NCBI RefSeq assembly: GCF_918797505.1
Contig: NC_092802.1
Coordinates: 11,985,480-12,049,479 of the forward strand
Source: Bemisia tabaci
Taxonomy: Eukaryota; Arthropoda; Insecta; Hemiptera; Aleyrodidae
Direction: 5' to 3'
Length of the DNA stretch: 64,000 nt
Part shown: one piece after another, positions 34,086 through 45,982 of the stretch
Numbering within the stretch: the stretch's first letter is position 1
How the letters are laid out: each line of letters begins with the position of its first letter
The notes under the pieces: model-generated
The model's input: the letters and a program-made list of their open reading frames with translations, nothing else
Databases searched by the model: none
What the model was told of the DNA's origin: nothing
Program-made: the position numbers and the translations under genes

Positions 34086-34287
34086 CAAAAAATGGTATGC
34101 TGTTTTGGCACCTAGGATGTCAAAAATGTGTCTGGTCATCCTAAGATGCTACCTTGATTGCCCACGCAGTTGAATTTGCATTCGTAGGATGTAAAGTTAA
34201 TTGCGAGGGCAGTAAAGGCAGCATTTTGGGATCACCAGACACATTTTTGACATCCTAGGTGCTAAAACAGCATACTATTTTTTCAGT
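34086..34287. repeat. CAGTG-ended foldback MITE in the sulfatase 3' region
   Basis: Inverted arms: tatgctgttttggcacctag on the left, the complementary ctaggtgctaaaacagcata on the right, and aaatgtgtctggt/accagacacattt inside. Outer ends CACCGCAAAAAA and TTTTTTCAGTG, flanked by AA on both sides. It starts about 25 bp after the sulfatase stop, so the 3' UTR probably includes it. Confidence 0.8.
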
Positions 34288-34382
34288 GAAGAAGTTCGGT
34301 CGTATGAACCGAAAGGTAGAGTACTTTTATAGGGAGAGTATGACCACTGGGCCCCATGAAGAGACCTAGGGCCCAAAAATAC

Positions 34383-34595
34383 ACCGGAAAAAAAGGTGCT
34401 GCAGTAACATCCCGGATGTTACGGTTTTTAAAAAAAATGTGCGACAACTCTTGGATGTTGCTCTTGACACTCTGGCAGTGAAAGTAGCATGATAGGATGT
34501 AAAAATAACATCCTAGGATGTTACGTTAACAGCCAGAGTGGTAATGACAACATCAAAGAGTTGTCGCAAATTGTTTTAACATCCAGGATCGGTCG
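34383..34595. repeat. Partial CACCGG-ended foldback element with GATGTT/AACATC motifs
   Basis: Left end CACCGGAAAAAAAGG. Inverted arms gcgacaactcttggatgttg / caacatcaaagagttgtcgc and cactctggc/gccagagtg; several further gatgtt/aacatc repeats. No matching right terminus, so probably truncated. Confidence 0.65.
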
Positions 34596-35069
34596 GTGTG
34601 GGATCGATGCATTAAGCGATCTGAGTGTCCAAATTGTACGGAGATGTTCTTATATTAAGAATATGGTACTATTGCTATTATAATATGATTTCTTCCATCT
34701 ATAATCATTCCGCCGATGAGCGCAAAAAGCACTAGGTTATCATCCTTTCCTCCTACCACGTTCCACATACACTTAAGCCATCGTTCATTCTATTCTAAGT
34801 ACAAAAAAATGAAGTATGACAATCAAAAATTTCAAAGGGCTTTTGATCCATTGTTGAAAGTGCCATGTATGTATTTATACTTGTTTTAGAATATGCTCAG
34901 GGAAGATTTTCGTAGAGAGAATAGATAAACTTAATCAGAATAATATGTAGAGACCCCGACAGCATTGAACCTTTATAGTTACAGCTCCAGTAAGAAATGT
35001 TATTGTTTCATTTTAAGTTGCTTCATTATTTGTGCTGACCGCAGTCAAGTGTACATTGCCTTCATTTCT

Positions 35070-35325
35070 CAGGGAATATCCAGCACCTTCATTCTTTTAC
35101 ATGTAAACATTTTGAAAAATGTTGCACCTGAATGTGTTTTGATGCACCTAATTTACTGCAAGTAGAGAAATGATAAGAAAGGTAGTGATATCATAATTGG
35201 AAGCACAAATGAGGTATTTATTTTGCAGAATTCGTCAAGTATGCGTAATAAAATTAATTGTATTCAAACCACGCGGTGGTGCCAAGTATCACAGAGACAA
35301 CCACTGTTCAAATTTGTCAATTAAA
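35070..35325 (+). repeat. Segmental direct repeat, copy 2 (downstream of gene)
   Basis: Matches 32675-32930 in order and orientation. Contains AATAAA at 35247-35252, which is a candidate poly(A) signal for the sulfatase, about 1.2 kb after the stop. Confidence 0.82.
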
Positions 35326-36429
35326 TCATTCTTGCACACTGCAATACCAGAATGGCAATCAAAAACCTACGTCTTGATACCTTCATCCAAAAATATTTCT
35401 GCATTAAAAACTACGTGAAATTGAACCATAATGTCACTGTCAGTCAAAATTGCATTGATTTAGTCTATATTTTCAGAGGTAAGTGGTTTCCGAAAATTTT
35501 TATTTGGGTCTATTTAAAACTCTCCCAAAGATATAGCTCTGTTAGTTAAATCTTCTAATGGTATTTTAAAAGAAAGTTTTGCATGGCAGTTTCGCTAAGT
35601 TTTGAAGTTCTGATACTTTCTTCGTAAAGACTAGGTAAAATTGTAAATTAAGAGTAAATAAAAGTATAAATAAGAATGGCATAGACAAACTGATAGAGTC
35701 AGAATTTGTGTCATAATGCCATATTGATTCTTGGAATTCGCTTGACATAATTATGTCCATCAGGGATTTCAGTAGCAGTAGTATTTTTGTATCAAGTTGT
35801 GTGAATTTAACAAATGGAATTCAAGGCACTAATGCACACGGAGTACTTTTCAGTGAGAAAAGTTCCGCATTTCTGTGCGTAATAGTTTAATTATTCAGTT
35901 TTTTAGTTCAGGATAGAAATTGGGATTCTATAAAAAACCATATCATGGCTTCATTATTCATGAGGAGTCCAAATCTCTTGATTTTTATCAGATACTTTTA
36001 GGATATAAAATTACATCGGAATGCTGATGGAATTCCAAATGTTTGTCATCATACATTGAACATCACAATGGAAATGCATTATGTACATAGTACATAGAAC
36101 ATAATGTATAGGAATTTTGATTTTCCTGGTCCTAGAAAGTCTCCTAACTTTTTTTAGCAGGAAGTTAACAATTCTTGCTTGATATTTCATGTAATTTATT
36201 ATAAATTCATTTGCTAAGTATTTATTTTGTGTGTTTTGTGTATAACTTGTATAAAGTATATGTTTTGATTAAAGGTGAGACAATTCAATTGTTATGTATT
36301 TTTCACTTTAGTGGAGGATAAATTGACCTGATAATGTCAGAAAAACATCATTAAGGGCCGTTCATAAAATACTTCATGTTCAGAGGGAAAATAGGGAGGT
36401 AAAAAATCGGAAACTTAGCGTCACGTATT
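35326..36429. other. Unassigned downstream flank of the sulfatase gene
   Basis: Very AT-rich, with a short palindromic region acatagtacatagaacataa near 36083. No gene or repeat family recognised. The 3' UTR may reach into this area. Confidence 0.45.
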
Positions 36430-36555
36430 TCATGAAACCATCTGAAAATTTCAAGGAAAAATATGCATAATTTTCATCGAAAACACATGTTTCCTTCAAG
36501 GAAATTTGGCAACCCTCGAATGTTCATACGGCGTTCTTCCTTAGCACGGCAGTAT
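36430..36555. repeat. Family F half copy
   Basis: Only the right half is present: ttcaaggaaaaatatgcata, then ggaaatttggcaaccct and the terminal cttccttagcacggcagta. Confidence 0.72.
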
Positions 36556-36597
36556 AAAAAGGAAAGCCTGCCGGAATGGGTTATGGAATGAGCCGCA

Positions 36598-36900
36598 ATA
36601 GTTGCTTTGCGATATATCGATTGATCTGTCATTTAAACCTATGGAAAAGGATCGATACGCAGATTAAAAAAAACGAAATTACGAACATTATGCATATTTT
36701 TTTCTTGAATTTTCAGATGGTTTGGATAAAATTGCGAACAAATTAGTCTGAAAACTTTGGAGAAAAATATTCACAACTTCCCCCAATATAGTCGTATTTT
36801 ATCAGAGGAAATTTCGCAACGCAGATACGCAGATAATCGATTCTTTACCATAGCTTCAAGTGAGGAAGTATCGAAACTCGATTATTCACGCCTCGCCACT
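36598..36900. repeat. Family I element, copy 2, interrupted by F-like sequence
   Basis: ttgctttgcgatatatcgat at left, ccatagcttcaag and cacgcctcgccact at right. The middle (about 36666-36825) is F-like (tgaattttcagatgg, gaggaaatttcgcaac) and appears inserted; agatacgcagat occurs on both sides. Confidence 0.65.
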
Positions 36901-39392
36901 GAGCCGCAATTCGCATGGACAACGTACTCCTAGAGATCGCCGTTTTAAGAACAGAAAAAATACTCATGAATGGAAGTTTCTACGCATACCAAAGTATCGA
37001 TCAAATTTAATTTTAAGGCTAAGAATGGAACCCCCCCCCCTCCCAGCAACCCCTCCTTCCCTTTCACTCAACGAGGCTTAACGTTGGCAGCATAGAAAAA
37101 CTTCCCGGCTAGGTTTTTTTTAGAAGGTCAAAAAAGGCGTCAGCTCGTTCGAACAATAGTTGTTAAGATCTCCACATTTTGGACACCGAATGGATGAGTA
37201 AAATTCCAGAAATTTGTCAACCGTGTCGCAGCAACAAGTCTAAAATAACTTGTTAATTGGAGGAGGGACTTTTTCTCTACTATTGTGGCGTCTCTGGCCT
37301 AAGGGCATAACACGATTTCCAAAAGAGCCTCGAAAATCGTTGATTTACATCTAAAACAGGGCTCACGTCGAGATTGAGATACGATGGTCGACGGTCGACG
37401 AGGAAGTTGAGGCGCGATGATACGGGACAAATTCGAACTTAAGAAATTAAATTTCAGCGCTTCGTTTTCTTTTGATCAATCGATGAGCCGCTAGGAATAC
37501 CAATGAAAAACTCACGGCTAGGTGGGAAGAAGGGGAAAGTTCAGGCAATTGTGAAAGTTTTATCCGAGGAATTTCATCGTAGCGGAAAAAGCTAAGCCCA
37601 AATTACGAGTATTTGTAGCCACCCCCGCCCAAGTCGAGTCAATAACACACGACATTGAAAGTTGCGATCGTATTTTTTTTAGAGAGTATGTTAACTTTTT
37701 TCATATTGAACGTGAGAAAACTGTGTTAGGACACTTGTCATTGATTTTAAAAGGTACACACCGTTAAACCTTACTTAAACAGGACAAGAAATGTGTCATT
37801 CATCAATGTTTTTCAGTTCTACTTATCTCTTTCAATAGACTTTCTAGTGTAATATCGCACTGAATAACATTTTCTTGAGATATTATTTTGACTCCCATAC
37901 TTACTTCTTGTATTATATCTTCTTGTATTTATATACTTTTTACTTAATTACTTCTTGTCGACGGACTGGGTGTTTTTCAGTTGAATCCGTGCGGCTTTGA
38001 CCTAAAGTCAGTTTTTTTGAGTTAAAGAAACGTTGTTTTGCTATCCTTTCTTTTAAACTAAACTTAGCGATAACATAACGACGCATTTTTAACTACATAA
38101 TAAACTAATGATGGTTGGATTCGCACGGACCTAACTCAAGAAAACCACATTTTGTCGACAAAAAATGATGCTTTAAGTCAAAATGAAATCTAAAGACACA
38201 TTTTTTTCAGCGCGAACTCATGGTTCAAGCCAAAACAAATAAGTAACATAGCTCATGCACTAATTCTTTGTGAGTTAATTATGTTAATTCATTACAATTT
38301 AGTCAGTGATAGATCATAAATCAATAAAGGACTCACTAAACACGAGAAATTTCGATTGTAATACACTTTGGCACAGTTTACCAACTTGACCCAAAGGGCG
38401 TGAATCAGAGACAAGATTATGTGTTTGTTCACAATAACTGAAATAGCCTTCATACACGCTGGCCTTGTCGATTTCCTTTGACAATTTTGCAGTCGTGAAT
38501 GCATAGCTGAAGTGCGCTCCAGCTAGAATTGTATTTAGCAAATGGGTGGTTTTTATACGAGGATTAAAAATAAACAAGTGGTACGGAATAAAACATAATA
38601 ACAGGAACTTTGTAAAACGATAATCCGGGTATCGGAACTTGGCTGTTTTGAAAACGCCTTCAAATACGGCGTGATACCTTACGCATTCCGGAGAGTTCAA
38701 ATAGTTGTATCATTGCGCCTTAGAAATGCGACGGAAGATTACAATAATTGAACTATGACGTTTCAAAATCATTCGCATGTTTCAAAATCAGTATGTTTAC
38801 CCCTAATTTATCTTGTGCAGTGTTCTTGTTTGGCAAAACGTTCCCACGGATCTGAAAGTTTCCTTGAAAATGTCAATAATATTCGTGAAACAAAAACACT
38901 TACTTAGCTACCCGTAAATATAGCTTCACGACAGTTACATGTCAAGTTCCGCAGAAAAATCATTACCCAGACGATGACGGGAGTAGACATTCTGTTCCGA
39001 GGAGAGCCGACACTCAACTCTCTTATGAGCACTGAGCTAAGAGCGAGCGCTTTTTGCATTCAAGTTGCCACTGGAATTCCAGTATGAAGTGTTGTTGCAG
39101 TAAAATGACGAAGTGTCCATTTTCTAGATGACTGAAAAGAGCCTTAAATTTACGACACAGATTAGCTCTTAATACCTTCGATGATGCATTGAATGCTCCG
39201 TGAACAAACTTCACGCACAAAATTAACGTAGAGTTAAATGCATTTTTGAAGCATGCGGTACATACAGAGATGACCTACGAGACATTCCTTTTTATGTGGG
39301 AGCCATCTGTGGAAGACTCAGAATAACCGAAGGTGAGCTAGGTAAGTCTACGAGCAGCATTACTTGTAGTAAAGGGTAAAAATTACAGGGAG
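36901..39392. other. Unassigned intergenic sequence
   Basis: Holds a half copy of family N near 37370 and a C-run at 37030. The 128-codon - strand frame at 38314-38700 is the longest open frame but resembles nothing I know and overlaps another open frame. Confidence 0.45.
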
Positions 39393-39555
39393 CAATGGCG
39401 TGGCGTGCTTTGCGATTTATCAATTGATCTACCATTTAAACCTATGGAAAAGGATCGATAAACAGGGTGTTCGCAACGACCACCTTCATAATCGATTCTT
39501 AACTATAGCTTCAAATGGGGAAATATTGACAGTCGATCATTCACGCCTCACCACT
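39393..39555. repeat. Family I element, copy 3
   Basis: caatggcgtggcgtgctttg ... tcattcacgcctcaccact; contains the shared catttaaacctatggaaaag block. Confidence 0.77.
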
Positions 39556-39579
39556 AATGGGGCGTACTAATCCACACTT

Positions 39580-41122
39580 AATCCTTCAGACCCGGAATGG
39601 GACCGAGGGTTACGTGGCCGAGAGAAGGGTGTTAGAATATTATTAATTTTCCAGTTCAGAAATCAAATCAGAAAAAAATGGAAACGATCATTTTCCGAAT
39701 CATGTAAGCGCCAAAATTGCGAATGTGAGAAACACAAAAAAAACCGTTATATTCGCTTTATTGACAATCTTCGAATTCCAAAAAAAAAATGTATACACTT
39801 TTACAAGGCTATTTTGAAATCAGACATAATTGATTGGACCAGAGAAATCAAAGAATAAACAACCCCCACTAAAACAGAGATTGGCGCTTTCGTGATTTGG
39901 AAAATAATCTGTTCAATTGTAGGTATGAATGTGTAATTTTTCAAATTGTGTGATCTGCCTAAGTATGTGGATATATGCTCCACCTCCTCCCCATCTGATA
40001 AAAACAACCCCCATTACCTTAAAAAATGGAAAAAGAAAGAAAGCTCCGACAGTAATTACTGAATTATCCTAATGAGAGGCTCATTTGACGAGAGGAAGCG
40101 GAGGCTACCTCGGACATGATCGGGAGCCCCCATCCCCCACTCAACCCCTTCAGCCCCAAGAGTGGGTCCGATGGGGGCGGAAGAATATTATTACTTTTAC
40201 AGTCCAGAAATCAAACTAGTAAAAATTGTAGGTATGAATGTTTAACTTTATAAAATTGTGTGATCTACTATAGTATTTGGATAAATTGCTTCAACCCTCC
40301 ACTGAAAAAAATCAACCCCTTAAAAAAAGGAAAAAGAGAAAGAGCTCCGACAGTAATTACTGAATTACCCTAATGAGAGGCTCATTTGACGAGAGGAAGC
40401 GGAAGCTGCCTCGGACATGATCGGGAGCCCCCATCCCCCACTTAACCCCTTTAGCCCCCGGAGTGGGCCCGATGGGGGCGGGAAAATATTATTACTTTTA
40501 CAGTTCAGAAATCAAACTAGTAAAGATTGTAGGTATTAATGTTCAAATTTTTAAATTGTGTGATGTGCTATAGTATTTGCATAAATGATTCAACTCCCCA
40601 CTTGAAAAAATACTTCAACCCCCCCCCCCATTGAAAAAATCACCCCCTTAAAAAATGGAAAAAGAGAAAGAGCTCCGATAGTAATTACTGAATTACCCTA
40701 ATGAGGGGCTCATTTGACGAGAGGAAGCGGAAGCTGCCTCGGACATGATCGGGAGCCCCCATCCCCCACTTAACCCCTTTAGCCCGGAGTGGGCCCGATG
40801 GGGGCGGGAAAATATTATTACTTTTACAGTTCAGAAATCAAACTAGTAAAGATTGTAGGTATTAATGTTCAAATTTTTAAAATTGTGTGATGTGCTATAG
40901 TATTTGCATAAATGATTCAACTCCCCACTTGAAAAAATACTTCAACCCCCCCCCCCATTTGAAAAAATCACCCCCTTAAAAAATGGAAAAAGAGAAAGAG
41001 CTCCGATAGTAATTACTGAATTACCCTAATGAGGGCTCATTTGACGAGAGGAAGCGGAAGCTGCCTCGGACATGATCGGGAGCCCCCATCCCCCACTTAA
41101 CCCCTTTAGCCCCCGGAGCGGG
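39580..41122 (+). repeat. Satellite-like tandem array, unit about 301-328 bp
   Basis: The marker agctccga(c/t)agtaattac recurs at 40042, 40343, 40671 and 40999, giving spacings of 301, 328 and 328. Each unit has ctcatttgacgagaggaagc, gacatgatcgggagccccca, a gtgggcccgatgggggcg block and an aatattattacttttacag block. The first unit is diverged and longer. Confidence 0.88.
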
Positions 41123-41338
41123 GCGGGGGGAGGGGGTGCTGTCGTCGAGATATGTCGAGAGGCATCAGTTTCTCCGGTGCGGTGAGCGTGGACGGGTCTG
41201 GCCTCAGCCGCGCCGATGCGGGTGCCGTTGGTCCAGACGAGAGCTGCGTGAGTGCGGATTAACACACCCCCGCCAAGAGGATGCTACTCGGAGGTCCACC
41301 ATTAAATGGTACGTCTCCCTGAGCATGTGTCCCCGTCC

Positions 41339-41660
41339 GAGTGATCTGGGTACTCCCGTGCCCATCGAGGGGTTTTTTTTCGGGGGAGGGAGGGAGGGGT
41401 TGTTTTATGAATCGCATTGGTGATCGTGACGACGAAAGTCTTCGAGGGTCTGAGAATGCGCAACACGTCCGAAATTCAAGTTTTTTTTCAAGTTTTACGA
41501 GTGATCTGGGTACTCCCGTGTCCATCCAGGGTACTTTTTCGGGGCAGAGGAGGAGAAGGGGTTGTATCACGAATCGTATTGGTGATCTTGACCACGAAAG
41601 TCTTCGAGGCCTGAGAATTCGCAACGCGTCCGAAATTCAAGTTTTTCCTTATTTTTTTGA
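41339..41660 (+). repeat. Tandem duplication, two units of about 161 bp
   Basis: Both units start gagtgatctgggtactcccg, have a G-rich block, then aatcg(c/t)attggtgatc, cgaaagtcttcgagg and tccgaaattcaagttttt. The open frames over it are repeat-derived. Confidence 0.82.
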
Positions 41661-41714
41661 AATAAAGTGATTTAGGAACTAGTTGATGAGATCTTGATAC
41701 TCCGATGCTGATGT

Positions 41715-42155
41715 AGGATTTTGCCTTTTTCTTCTCTTCCTCTTTTTATCCTCTCTTTTTTATTCTTTTATTTTTCCACTTATTCTTTCTTCTTCATTTT
41801 CCTCAATTTTTATTTTTCGCTTCATTTTACAATCCCCATCATTTTTTTATTTTTATGCTCATTCTTCTTTTATATTCTCACTCTACGTTTTATTCTCCTG
41901 TTCTTCATCATATTTTTAGTCCTCCTCTTTTGTACGGAGTCTTCCTCTTTTTTATTCTCCTCACTCTAAGTCTACTTCCTCTTTTTATTCTAATTCTTCA
42001 CTATATTTTTAGTCCTCCTCTTTTATATTAACCCTCCTTCTAGTCTTATTCATATTTTATTCTTCCTCTTCTTTTTGATTCCTCTCATTTTTTATTCTTC
42101 TTCCTTTCACTCGCCTTCATCTTTTTCATCTAATCCTTATTCTTCTTCTTGTTAA
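41715..42155. repeat. Pyrimidine-rich low-complexity tract
   Basis: About 440 bp of almost pure C/T on the + strand (ttcttcctcttttt and similar). The leucine/phenylalanine-rich frame at 41721-41969 is a product of this tract. Confidence 0.9.
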
Positions 42156-42478
42156 TTCCAAGCAAACCTTTGAAAAGGTTGGAACGAATTCAACGAATTT
42201 TCTGGTGACAACGTGTCTTTATTTTCCAATGCTGACGTCTCACTTTTTCTTGGATCTTGACAAGCAAGTAACTGGCAAAAATTATAATGGAAACTAAATT
42301 GACCATCCGGCGCCAATCGAATTTTTCCCTGAATATCTAACAATAATTCGAATCTTTTGGATACAGTTTTAGGTAGGTCAACAACTATGTCTATCGATTT
42401 TTTTAGTCTTATATTGCTGACATGCGCGGTCACTTTTTCGGCTTTTTCGAAACAAATCTTTGGTGACATAAAAAACAT
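42152..42478 (-). CDS. Unrecognised candidate exon or small gene, weakly DUF1091/MD-2-like
   Basis: A 108-codon frame with a balanced, non-repetitive composition, unlike the spurious frames nearby. The core reads as alternating hydrophobic strands (VSNIRLKKSIDIVVDLP, then KRFELLLDIQGKIRLAP, then FSFHYNFCQLLA). That strand pattern and late cysteine recall the DUF1091/MD-2-related lipid-recognition proteins of insects, but this is a resemblance in pattern only. An upstream AG (caccaaag) could be an acceptor. Another open frame on the same strand at 42848-43036 could be an earlier exon. Its tail runs into the pyrimidine-rich tract. Confidence 0.2.
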   Translation of the reverse strand: MFFMSPKICFEKAEKVTAHVSNIRLKKSIDIVVDLPKTVSKRFELLLDIQGKIRLAPDGQFSFHYNFCQLLACQDPRKSETSALENKDTLSPENSLNSFQPFQRFAWN

Positions 42479-43190
42479 ACAAACGCAAATCTCGATCGTA
42501 TATATAAAATATAACTGTAAACTGTAAACTGTAACTGTAAACTGATTTTCCGTTCTGTTCCTTTATTCAACCAAAAGCTGTCAAGTATCTTTTATAAACG
42601 AAAATTAAGGATATGTTTCTTTTGACAGCAAAACATAAATCCCGCTGAACATTATAGCACCATGAAAGTATCACGGCAGAATAATTCAATATGAAAACCG
42701 ATTCAATTAGTGGAATAAATTTGAATTTCAAAGAATTCAAAGATTGTTTTAGGGTAAACTGAAAGCAATAGGTTCTTCGTTATTTGTTTGTTTTAACTGA
42801 TTATCCAGTTCCTCCAAAAATTTCAAAACATTTCGGCTCATGAATTTTTAAGGAAAAGTGAGAAATAGAAGGCTCTGGTACAAACGACCTTGTCTTGTTA
42901 ATTTTTGTTTGACAATAGAGTCATTATAATCAGTGATCCCATCATACACTTCAAGAGAAATAGTCGACATTAAATAATACGTAAACAGATTATAAGAACC
43001 ATACACCAACCGTGAAATACAATGCAGTATATGCATTTTTAAAAATTATAATCGTATCTAATCGAGATAATAATTAATTGAGAAACACCTTTGCCAGACC
43101 CCGGTGGTGGTTCATAGCGATCAGCAACTGTAACTCAACAAAGGTGAGTTATCTGTGCAAAATTCCCGTAGTAGAGTGACCTAGATTATT

Positions 43191-43314
43191 TGAACATATT
43201 TCTGTCAAACGGAACTATGTGCAATATGACGTGAGCCTTGTTATGCATGTATGCTTATGGGCCTCAGGGTTCATGTCTTAATGCACATAGTTCCGTTTGA
43301 CAGAAATACGTCCA
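43191..43314. repeat. Family H MITE, copy 2
   Basis: Same length and centre (gacgtgagccttgttatgca) as the copy at 3741; ends tgaacatatttctgtcaaac / cagaaatacgtcca. Confidence 0.78.
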
Positions 43315-43327
43315 TTTATGCATCAAG

Positions 43328-43490
43328 TACTGCTGTGCTTAGGAAGAACGCCGTATGCACCTTCAGGCGTTGCCAATTTTCCTTTGATAAAACACAAATA
43401 TCCTGGTAAACTTGTTAATATTTTCCCTCCGATTTTTCAGATAATTTTTTTCACAATTTCACCCAAGAGTCCTGAAAATTTAAAGGAAAA
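43328..43490. repeat. Family F half copy
   Basis: Left half only: ctgctgtgcttaggaagaac then gccgtatgcaccttcaggcg. It runs directly into a family G element at 43491. Confidence 0.72.
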
Positions 43491-43748
43491 ATATCGACGG
43501 TGAAAGTCGGCAATCACATTACTCGGTTTGCGACGTCGCAAACTTCCTGTCATACTTTATTTTTTAAATGGAAAACTACTCAACGGCAATTCTTTAAAAC
43601 TGTCATGATTTTTCTTCTCAATGCGAAGAAAATTCTGCAAAAACTTCAAGAAATAATATCAATTTGTTCTCCTTTAATTAAATGACGTAGAGGCGGAGAT
43701 TTTCAGACACCGCAAACGAGTTATGTGATTGCCGACTTTCACCGTCGA
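43491..43748. repeat. Family G MITE at the gap edge
   Basis: Ends ATATCGACGGTGAAAGTCGG / CCGACTTTCACCGTCGA; the last base is the one before the N run. Confidence 0.82.
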
Positions 43749-44248
43749 NNNNNNNNNNNNNNNNNNNNNNNNNNNNNNNNNNNNNNNNNNNNNNNNNNNN
43801 NNNNNNNNNNNNNNNNNNNNNNNNNNNNNNNNNNNNNNNNNNNNNNNNNNNNNNNNNNNNNNNNNNNNNNNNNNNNNNNNNNNNNNNNNNNNNNNNNNNN
43901 NNNNNNNNNNNNNNNNNNNNNNNNNNNNNNNNNNNNNNNNNNNNNNNNNNNNNNNNNNNNNNNNNNNNNNNNNNNNNNNNNNNNNNNNNNNNNNNNNNNN
44001 NNNNNNNNNNNNNNNNNNNNNNNNNNNNNNNNNNNNNNNNNNNNNNNNNNNNNNNNNNNNNNNNNNNNNNNNNNNNNNNNNNNNNNNNNNNNNNNNNNNN
44101 NNNNNNNNNNNNNNNNNNNNNNNNNNNNNNNNNNNNNNNNNNNNNNNNNNNNNNNNNNNNNNNNNNNNNNNNNNNNNNNNNNNNNNNNNNNNNNNNNNNN
44201 NNNNNNNNNNNNNNNNNNNNNNNNNNNNNNNNNNNNNNNNNNNNNNNN
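43749..44248. other. Assembly gap, 500 N
   Basis: Exactly 500 undetermined bases. The round number suggests a placeholder and not a measured length. The left edge falls exactly at the terminal TCGA of a family G repeat. Confidence 0.99.
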
Positions 44249-44382
44249 CGGCGGCTAGTTAAAAATGCGCCAGCTACCGTGCGATAGTTATCATAATTCC
44301 TTTGAAAAAAATTAAATTTTTTATTTTGTATACGCTTGAGTCGCACTTTACCAACCGTTACTTTTTACCTAACTCCATCCTG

Positions 44383-44895
44383 AATGGAGATGTTGCATGT
44401 GTGACGAATTTGCGTTTTGACTATTGATTCTTATACGTAAAAAAGTTCGGAGAAACACGATGGTCCCAATGATTTTCTCTGAAATCAACTCCCAAGCTCA
44501 ATAAAAGCTCTCAAGTTGAGGGCGAAATGGGGGGATATCCTCACCCTAACCCCTAGGAGGTCCTACCTCTATACATCAAGACAAACTCTCCATGCAAAGA
44601 TAGGGAGCAAATACAATGACAGGGGTTGCCATTTATATTTGGTGACGCTTAAATCTGAAAACTACGCATCCCTGCCAATGTATTTGCTCCCTACTTTTGC
44701 ACGAAGATTTGTATAGATGAGAGTGGACTCTCAGGATAGCGTGGATATCCCTCCATTTTGGCTTCAACTTGAGAGCTTTTTTTGACTTGAGAGTGATTTT
44801 TAGAGAAAATCATTGGGACCATCGGTTTCTCGCGAACTTTTACATATGAATCAGTATCAAATCCGGAAATTCCTCACACACGCAACATCATCCAT
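44383..44895. repeat. Family B foldback element, copy 5, indel-rich
   Basis: Recognisable from AATGGAGATGTTGCATG to CAACATCATCCATT, but with many single-base insertions and deletions relative to the other copies. It lies 135 bp after the gap. The error pattern suggests unpolished sequence. Confidence 0.8.
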
Positions 44896-45619
44896 TTACC
44901 ATTAACCATCAAAGTGGACCAGTGTTTGAAATCACGCGTGTTAATCGACCACGGAGGCGCGATAAGCGGCCACCTAACCTACATTAGAAACCCTACGTAG
45001 CAATGCGGTTCTTACCAAAGCCTCGGGCGGAGTTCTGGAGCATCAGGTTGCCTAAATTCCAGGCGCCTCCGAACGGACCCGCGCTTGATTAAGACCGAGT
45101 GAAAGTGGCTTAAGCTCGACTGCGGTGGGGTGGGTGTTGGAGAGGGCGGGGGCGGGTGTTAGCCCGGCGGAAAGTGAGCGTTATCATTTATCAAAAAGCG
45201 GAGATTGCGACAGATAATTAACAGGAATCCGCCGACTGCACGAAGCATACTGTTGATTGTAGTTAAATGATTTACAACCGCGGAACACGCTTTTAACAAC
45301 TCCCGGTTCTTCCGTCCCCCCGCCACCAGCCCCCTCGGGTTTCGCGTGTGCTTCTGTCCCGCCCCCCCCCCCCCGGCTGACGTACTTCTGGCTCCTCGAT
45401 GAACTATGTCGAGTGACTCATCTAACGCGGAACGCGGGGGTCTTACTACTCGATGATCTCTTACCTTTTTAACCGACGCCTCGCTTCGCTCTCCCTCACG
45501 CCCTGAAAAGTGATTCGAAATTACCGTATTTGATGTGTCGAAGGCAAGTAGTCAAACCAGGCATTTTATCAAAATGCTATCACTGGAAAAAAAGTAGATA
45601 AAGCTAGTATATAAAAGTA

Positions 45620-45982
45620 GATGGTAGTAGCTTTTTTGAGCTTGGGAAATGATTGGCAGAGAAAAACCAGTAGGGCACCATCGGTGTTCTCAGCGGAGTT
45701 TTACATAAGGAATCAACGGTCCAAATTCGCAAATTCGTCAAACATGCAACCCTGTCAATGTATTTGCTCCCTATCTTTGCATGGAGAGTTTGTCTTGATG
45801 TAGAGGTGGACTCTCAGGATAGCGTGGGATATCTCCTCCATTACGCCCTCAACTTTGAGATATTTGTTTGAGCTTGGGAGTTGATTTCAAGGAAATCAGT
45901 GGCACTATCGTGTTCCTCGCGGACTTTTTCAAAAGAATCAATAGTCAAATCGCAAATTCCTCACACATGCAACATCTCCATT
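45620..45982. repeat. Family B partial element, copy 6
   Basis: Begins at the gagcttggga part of the arm and runs to CAACATCTCCATT; the first half is missing. Also carries indel noise in its left part (to about 45740). Confidence 0.75.

Noticed and set aside
41136..41670. Arg/Gly-rich frames of 79-121 codons on both strands
   Set aside because: They lie over the satellite end and a two-unit tandem duplication, and change frame between the units.
41721..41969. Hydrophobic 82-codon frame that looks like a membrane protein
   Set aside because: It is a translation of a pure C/T low-complexity tract; the Phe/Leu/Ser content follows from the base composition.
43678..44346. Long open frames of 177-222 codons on both strands
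   Set aside because: They run through the 500-N gap; almost all residues are undetermined, so they are artefacts.
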